Of a stretch of DNA of 64,000 bases, positions 61,112 to 64,000 are shown piece after piece. The stretch lies in assembly GCA_043497085.1 (NCBI GenBank), contig JBIEKI010000001.1. The stretch is one strand, 5' to 3'. The notes under the pieces are model-generated. The model searched no databases. It had not been told where the DNA came from and was given only the letters and a program-made list of their open reading frames with translations. Positions within the stretch are counted from its first letter, which is position 1; every line of letters starts with the position of its first letter. This DNA comes from Thalassobacillus sp043497085. Lineage in GTDB: Bacteria; Bacillota; Bacilli; Bacillales; Halobacillaceae. Both the position numbers and the translations under genes were made by a program.

Positions 61112-61156
61112 AAGCTTCCCCGGGAGAACCATTTTCTGGTTCTCCCGGGGAAGCTC
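61112..61156 (+). terminator. Long GC-rich hairpin after the membrane-protein gene
   Basis: A near-perfect 19-bp stem AAGCTTCCCCGGGAGAACC/GGTTCTCCCGGGGAAGCT with a short TTTTC-type loop. The tract after it (CTTAGTTTG) is only partly T-rich. Confidence 0.75.
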
Positions 61157-61329
61157 TTAGTTTGTGTGGGTAATTTATACTATTTTATATAAATACCCCC
61201 ATAGACTTTAATTTCGACAATCTACGACGATAACAATGAGGGAGAGGATAAAAACAACTAGGATACAGTCATGCCAAATGTAATAGATAGTATTTTTGAA
61301 AAAAATTTACAGATTCCATAGATTGTGTA

Positions 61330-61338
61330 TGCTATAAT
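61330..61338 (+). promoter_or_regulatory. Extended -10 promoter of the capsule-control genes
   Basis: TGC-TATAAT preceded by TGTGTA, 50 bp upstream of the Wzz-like gene. The same TATGCTATAAT core occurs at 63970-63980. Confidence 0.6.
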
Positions 61339-61388
61339 AATCCTAGTTTGGACAAAATTCAACATAGAAAGATGGAGGGACACTTTAC

Positions 61389-62165
61389 ATGGAAGAAACA
61401 ATTTCCCTGAAAGAGATTGCTGAAGTCCTGAAAAAGCGTTTTTTGCTTATTGCTGGAACAACAGTAGGTGCGGTAGTACTTGCTGCTCTTATAAGCTTCT
61501 TTTTCCTGACACCAACGTATGAAGCAACCTCGCAATTTATCGTCAATCAGAATGAGAGTCAGTCGAGCCAAGAGTATAATGTAAATGATATTCGTACCAA
61601 CGTCGAACTTATCAATACATATAATGTGGTAATTAAGAGTCCGAGAATCCTGGACGAAGTTATTGAAGAAATGGAACTGAACATGACAGCTGGACAGCTT
61701 AGGGACAAATTGAGTGTTTCCAGCGAGCAAAACTCCCAGGTGGTTACCGTTACGGTGACAGATCAGAATCAAAACCGTGCCGCAATGATGGCGAATACCA
61801 CCGTTGAAGTGTTCCAAAATGAAATTCCTGATTTGATGAATGTTGACAATGTTAATGTGCTTTCAGAGGCACAATTGGATAATGAAGCGGCTCAAGTAAG
61901 CCCTAAGCCGATGCTTAATATGGCAATCGCTTTTGTCCTTGGATTAATGGTCGGAGTCGGAATAGCATTCTTACTTGAGTACATGGACAACACGATTAAG
62001 ACAGAGAGAGACTTGGAAGAAAAGCTTGGCATTCCAGTAATGGGTATCGTCACTCATATCAGTGATGAAGAAGTCGCTCGTGCGATGGATCGCCCAGGTG
62101 CCACTTCGCTTCGGTCAAAAGGAGGTCGAGTAAGCTATGCGTCGCAGCAGAAAAAATCTATCTAA
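61389..62165 (+). CDS. capA: Wzz/CapA-type chain-length determinant, tyrosine-kinase modulator
   Basis: 258 residues. Membrane helices at ~20-40 and ~175-197 flank an extracytoplasmic part. The N-terminal Wzz motif (ISLKEIAEVLKKRF) and the LLEYMDNTIKTERDLEEKLGIPVMG stretch after the second helix match YveK/CapA-type co-polymerases. These activate the BY-kinase encoded next and set polysaccharide chain length. GATGGAGG lies upstream. Its 3' end overlaps capB by 29 bases. Confidence 0.9.
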   Translation: MEETISLKEIAEVLKKRFLLIAGTTVGAVVLAALISFFFLTPTYEATSQFIVNQNESQSSQEYNVNDIRTNVELINTYNVVIKSPRILDEVIEEMELNMTAGQLRDKLSVSSEQNSQVVTVTVTDQNQNRAAMMANTTVEVFQNEIPDLMNVDNVNVLSEAQLDNEAAQVSPKPMLNMAIAFVLGLMVGVGIAFLLEYMDNTIKTERDLEEKLGIPVMGIVTHISDEEVARAMDRPGATSLRSKGGRVSYASQQKKSI

Positions 62166-62832
62166 CAACAAAGCGCGTACATTGATTACGAAAATGAATC
62201 CTCGCTCTCCTATTTCTGAACAATACAGAACCATCCGGACGAACCTGCAGTTTGCTTCTGTAGATAGTGACCTTCGTACGATGATGGTTACTTCTGCGGG
62301 CCCCTCGGAAGGGAAATCCTTAACTACTGCTAACCTGGCAGTAACCTTCGCTCAACAGGAAAAAAAGGTACTGTTGATTGATGCGGATATGCGTAAACCG
62401 ACGCTGCATTATACATTCCGCTTAGATAACAGTCATGGTTTAAGCAGTGTACTGATTGGTGACCAAAGCCTGGACCAGGTTGTTCGTGGAAGTGATTTGG
62501 ATAACCTGCATTTAATTCCTTCTGGTCCGATTCCGCCTAACCCTTCAGAGCTATTAGGGTCGAAGGCGATGGACAACTTCCTGCGAATAGCGAAAAATTA
62601 TTATGATATAGTGATATTCGATACACCTCCTGTATTAGCTGTTACGGATGGTCAAATTTTATCACGAATCTGCGATGGTGTGCTTTTAGTGTCACGAAGC
62701 AAGCAGACAGAAATCGACGCAGGTAAAAAGGCTGTGGATCTGCTTAAACAAGTGGATGCCAACCTGCTTGGTGCTGTGTTGAATGACGTAGAAGCAAAGA
62801 ACTCCAATTATTATTACTATTATGGTAATTAA
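62137..62832 (+). CDS. capB: Bacterial tyrosine kinase (BY-kinase, CapB/YwqD type)
   Basis: 231 residues, AAGGAGG before the ATG inside capA. Walker A GPSEGKS (~54), Walker A' VLLIDADMRKP (~80), and Walker B VIFDTPP (~165) are the three kinase motifs. EQYRTIRTNLQF at ~25 is the oligomer interface region. The C-terminus is a run of five Tyr followed by Gly-Asn, the autophosphorylation tail. With CapA it regulates export/polymerisation of a surface polysaccharide. Confidence 0.93.
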   Translation: MRRSRKNLSNNKARTLITKMNPRSPISEQYRTIRTNLQFASVDSDLRTMMVTSAGPSEGKSLTTANLAVTFAQQEKKVLLIDADMRKPTLHYTFRLDNSHGLSSVLIGDQSLDQVVRGSDLDNLHLIPSGPIPPNPSELLGSKAMDNFLRIAKNYYDIVIFDTPPVLAVTDGQILSRICDGVLLVSRSKQTEIDAGKKAVDLLKQVDANLLGAVLNDVEAKNSNYYYYYGN

Positions 62833-62851
62833 AGGGAAAATTGAACCCTGG

Positions 62852-62885
62852 ACCCTTTTCTCGAAGTTTGAGAAAAGGGTTTTTA
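62852..62885 (+). terminator. Terminator after capB
   Basis: ACCCTTTTCTC/GAGAAAAGGGT with a GAAGTTT-type loop and a run of T residues. Confidence 0.9.
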
Positions 62886-63023
62886 TGGTTTCATAGACAA
62901 TAAACGACAATATTTACCTCTATTTTAAATCTCCTAATCTGCTATACTGAGAATTAAATCAAATCTGTACAAAAAAGGTTTGAAAACATTGAGTTTAGGA
63001 GAAAGATAGGTGAGGTGAGAGAG

Positions 63024-63791
63024 ATGATCGATATACATTGCCACATTCTTCCTGGCGTGGATGACGGCGCACAGACAATGGCAGATAGCATCACGATGGC
63101 TAAAGAAGCTTTAGAGCAAGGCATTGACACCATTATTGCTACTCCCCATCACTTAAATGGAAAGTATGAAAACCCCCGATTAACCATTTTTCATAAAGTG
63201 CAAGAATTGAATGAGGAACTGAAGCGAGCTGGAGTCGACTTGACTGTGCTCCCAGGACAGGAAACAAGAATTAATGGAGATATGATTACAGACCTGGAGA
63301 AAGAAGAGATACTACCGCTTAATGTAGACAGCAGTTATGTATTCGTTGAACTCCCTTCTGACCAGGTCCCCCAATACACGAAGCAAATGTTATTCGACAT
63401 GCAACGGGCAGGATATAAACCTATTATTGTCCATCCTGAGCGTAATAAAAAACTGATGGAGGATCCTGATTTGTTGTACCATTTTGTAAAAGGCGGGGCC
63501 TATACACAGGTAACTGCTGGAAGTGTTGCCGGAAAGTTCGGTAAAAACATTCAAAAATTCACGCATCAACTGATTAAGTCAAATCTTACCCACTTGATAG
63601 CATCTGATGCTCATAATATTGGGAGCAGAGGTTTTTTCACTAAAGAAGCATATCAGGAGATAAGAAAAAAGTATGGAGCAAGTCAAGTCTATTATTTCAT
63701 GGAAAATGCTTACTATGTGACACAGGGAGAAGTCTTAGCGGCTGAGCCCCCAGAGCGCATTAAACAAAAAAAGTTCCTGGGAATTTTTTAG
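63024..63791 (+). CDS. capC: PHP-type protein-tyrosine phosphatase (CapC/CpsB/YwqE)
   Basis: 255 residues from the ATG at 63024; GAGGTG lies 7 bases upstream, and an in-frame GTG at 63015 is within that site. Metal ligands are in DIHCHILPGVDDG (N-terminus), TPHH (~40), GQE (~78), HPERN (~135) and SDAHN (~195). Removes phosphate from the Tyr tail of the BY-kinase. Separated from capB by a terminator and its own extended -10 (TGC-TATACT at 62940-62948). Confidence 0.92.
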   Translation: MIDIHCHILPGVDDGAQTMADSITMAKEALEQGIDTIIATPHHLNGKYENPRLTIFHKVQELNEELKRAGVDLTVLPGQETRINGDMITDLEKEEILPLNVDSSYVFVELPSDQVPQYTKQMLFDMQRAGYKPIIVHPERNKKLMEDPDLLYHFVKGGAYTQVTAGSVAGKFGKNIQKFTHQLIKSNLTHLIASDAHNIGSRGFFTKEAYQEIRKKYGASQVYYFMENAYYVTQGEVLAAEPPERIKQKKFLGIF

Positions 63792-63842
63792 TAGACTACA
63801 AAAGGAAATAAATTCATGTTAAACTAGTTAATTGAAGCAGTT

Positions 63843-63888
63843 ACTCGTTTTGTCAATGACATTGGTAAAACGAGTATTTTATTTTTTC
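63843..63888 (+). terminator. Terminator after capC
   Basis: ACTCGTTTT/AAAACGAGT outer stem and CAATG/CATTG inner stem, followed by ATTTTATTTTTT. Confidence 0.85.
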
Positions 63889-63952
63889 GATACGAGAATT
63901 ATTTTTATGGGGGTAATTTGTAAAGATTTTATAAAAACAGTTACTAGTACCC

Positions 63953-63980
63953 TTACAAATTTATGGAATTATGCTATAAT
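63953..63980 (+). promoter_or_regulatory. Promoter of a gene beyond the window
   Basis: TTACAA (63953-63958), a 16-bp spacer and TATAAT (63975-63980) with TGC just before it. The downstream gene lies outside the window. Confidence 0.65.
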
Positions 63981-64000
63981 CCTTGATAGACATATTTGAG

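Overview
The window looks like chromosomal DNA of a low-GC Gram-positive Bacillaceae bacterium, probably a halophilic or marine relative of Halobacillus/Virgibacillus. The reasons are a complete poly(glycerol-phosphate) wall teichoic acid (WTA) toolkit (tagO, tagD, tagB, tagE, tagF-like, tagGH, tagA), strong AGGAGG-type ribosome sites, frequent TTG/GTG starts, LytR-CpsA-Psr and BY-kinase/PHP-phosphatase capsule genes, and acidic secreted proteins. The genus is an inference; no rRNA or tRNA gene is present.

Layout. 0-0.8 kb: the 3' end of a helical-repeat protein gene and a 38-codon small ORF. 0.85-17.1 kb: cell-wall polymer synthesis. tagO is followed by a secreted M14 carboxypeptidase with ten wall-type repeats. 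A minus-strand operon tagD-tagB-LCP comes next. Then follow plus-strand genes for a bimodular glycerophosphotransferase, TagE, a TagF-like polymerase and the TagGH exporter. 17.5-23.3 kb: two convergent secreted proteins, an N-acetylglucosaminidase and a C39-like cysteine peptidase, carrying the same 70-residue repeat as the carboxypeptidase. 23.6-29.8 kb: a GC-richer glycan locus (glycosyltransferase, MurJ/Wzx-type flippase and O-antigen-ligase-like protein on the minus strand; divergent tagA and a second glycosyltransferase). 30-32.8 kb: a membrane-anchored beta-propeller protein and a second M14 carboxypeptidase without repeats.

33.0-55.4 kb: a catabolic island. It encodes a ThDP enzyme of the acetolactate synthase superfamily, three short-chain dehydrogenases, an iron alcohol dehydrogenase, a Liv-type ABC importer with two tandem binding proteins, two zinc alcohol dehydrogenases, a nitroreductase, an aldehyde dehydrogenase, a complete acetoin-dehydrogenase-like complex (E1a, E1b, E2, E3), and an AcoR-like sigma-54 activator. 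Two good -24/-12 promoters, one with a perfect inverted repeat about 80-100 bp upstream, link the activator to the operons. This is the best candidate for an undescribed pathway: import and oxidation of a vicinal diol, ketol or diketone ending in C-C cleavage to an acyl-CoA.

55.6-64 kb: an LD-carboxypeptidase, a phosphodiester-glycosidase-type secreted protein, a secreted 5'-nucleotidase, an unknown membrane protein, and the capsule-control set (Wzz-like modulator, tyrosine kinase, PHP tyrosine phosphatase). The last part of the window carries a family of look-alike GC-rich hairpins at gene ends and a duplicated 111-bp leader sequence.

Starts were moved from the longest reading frame wherever a downstream start has a clearly better ribosome site; these choices are stated in each entry.
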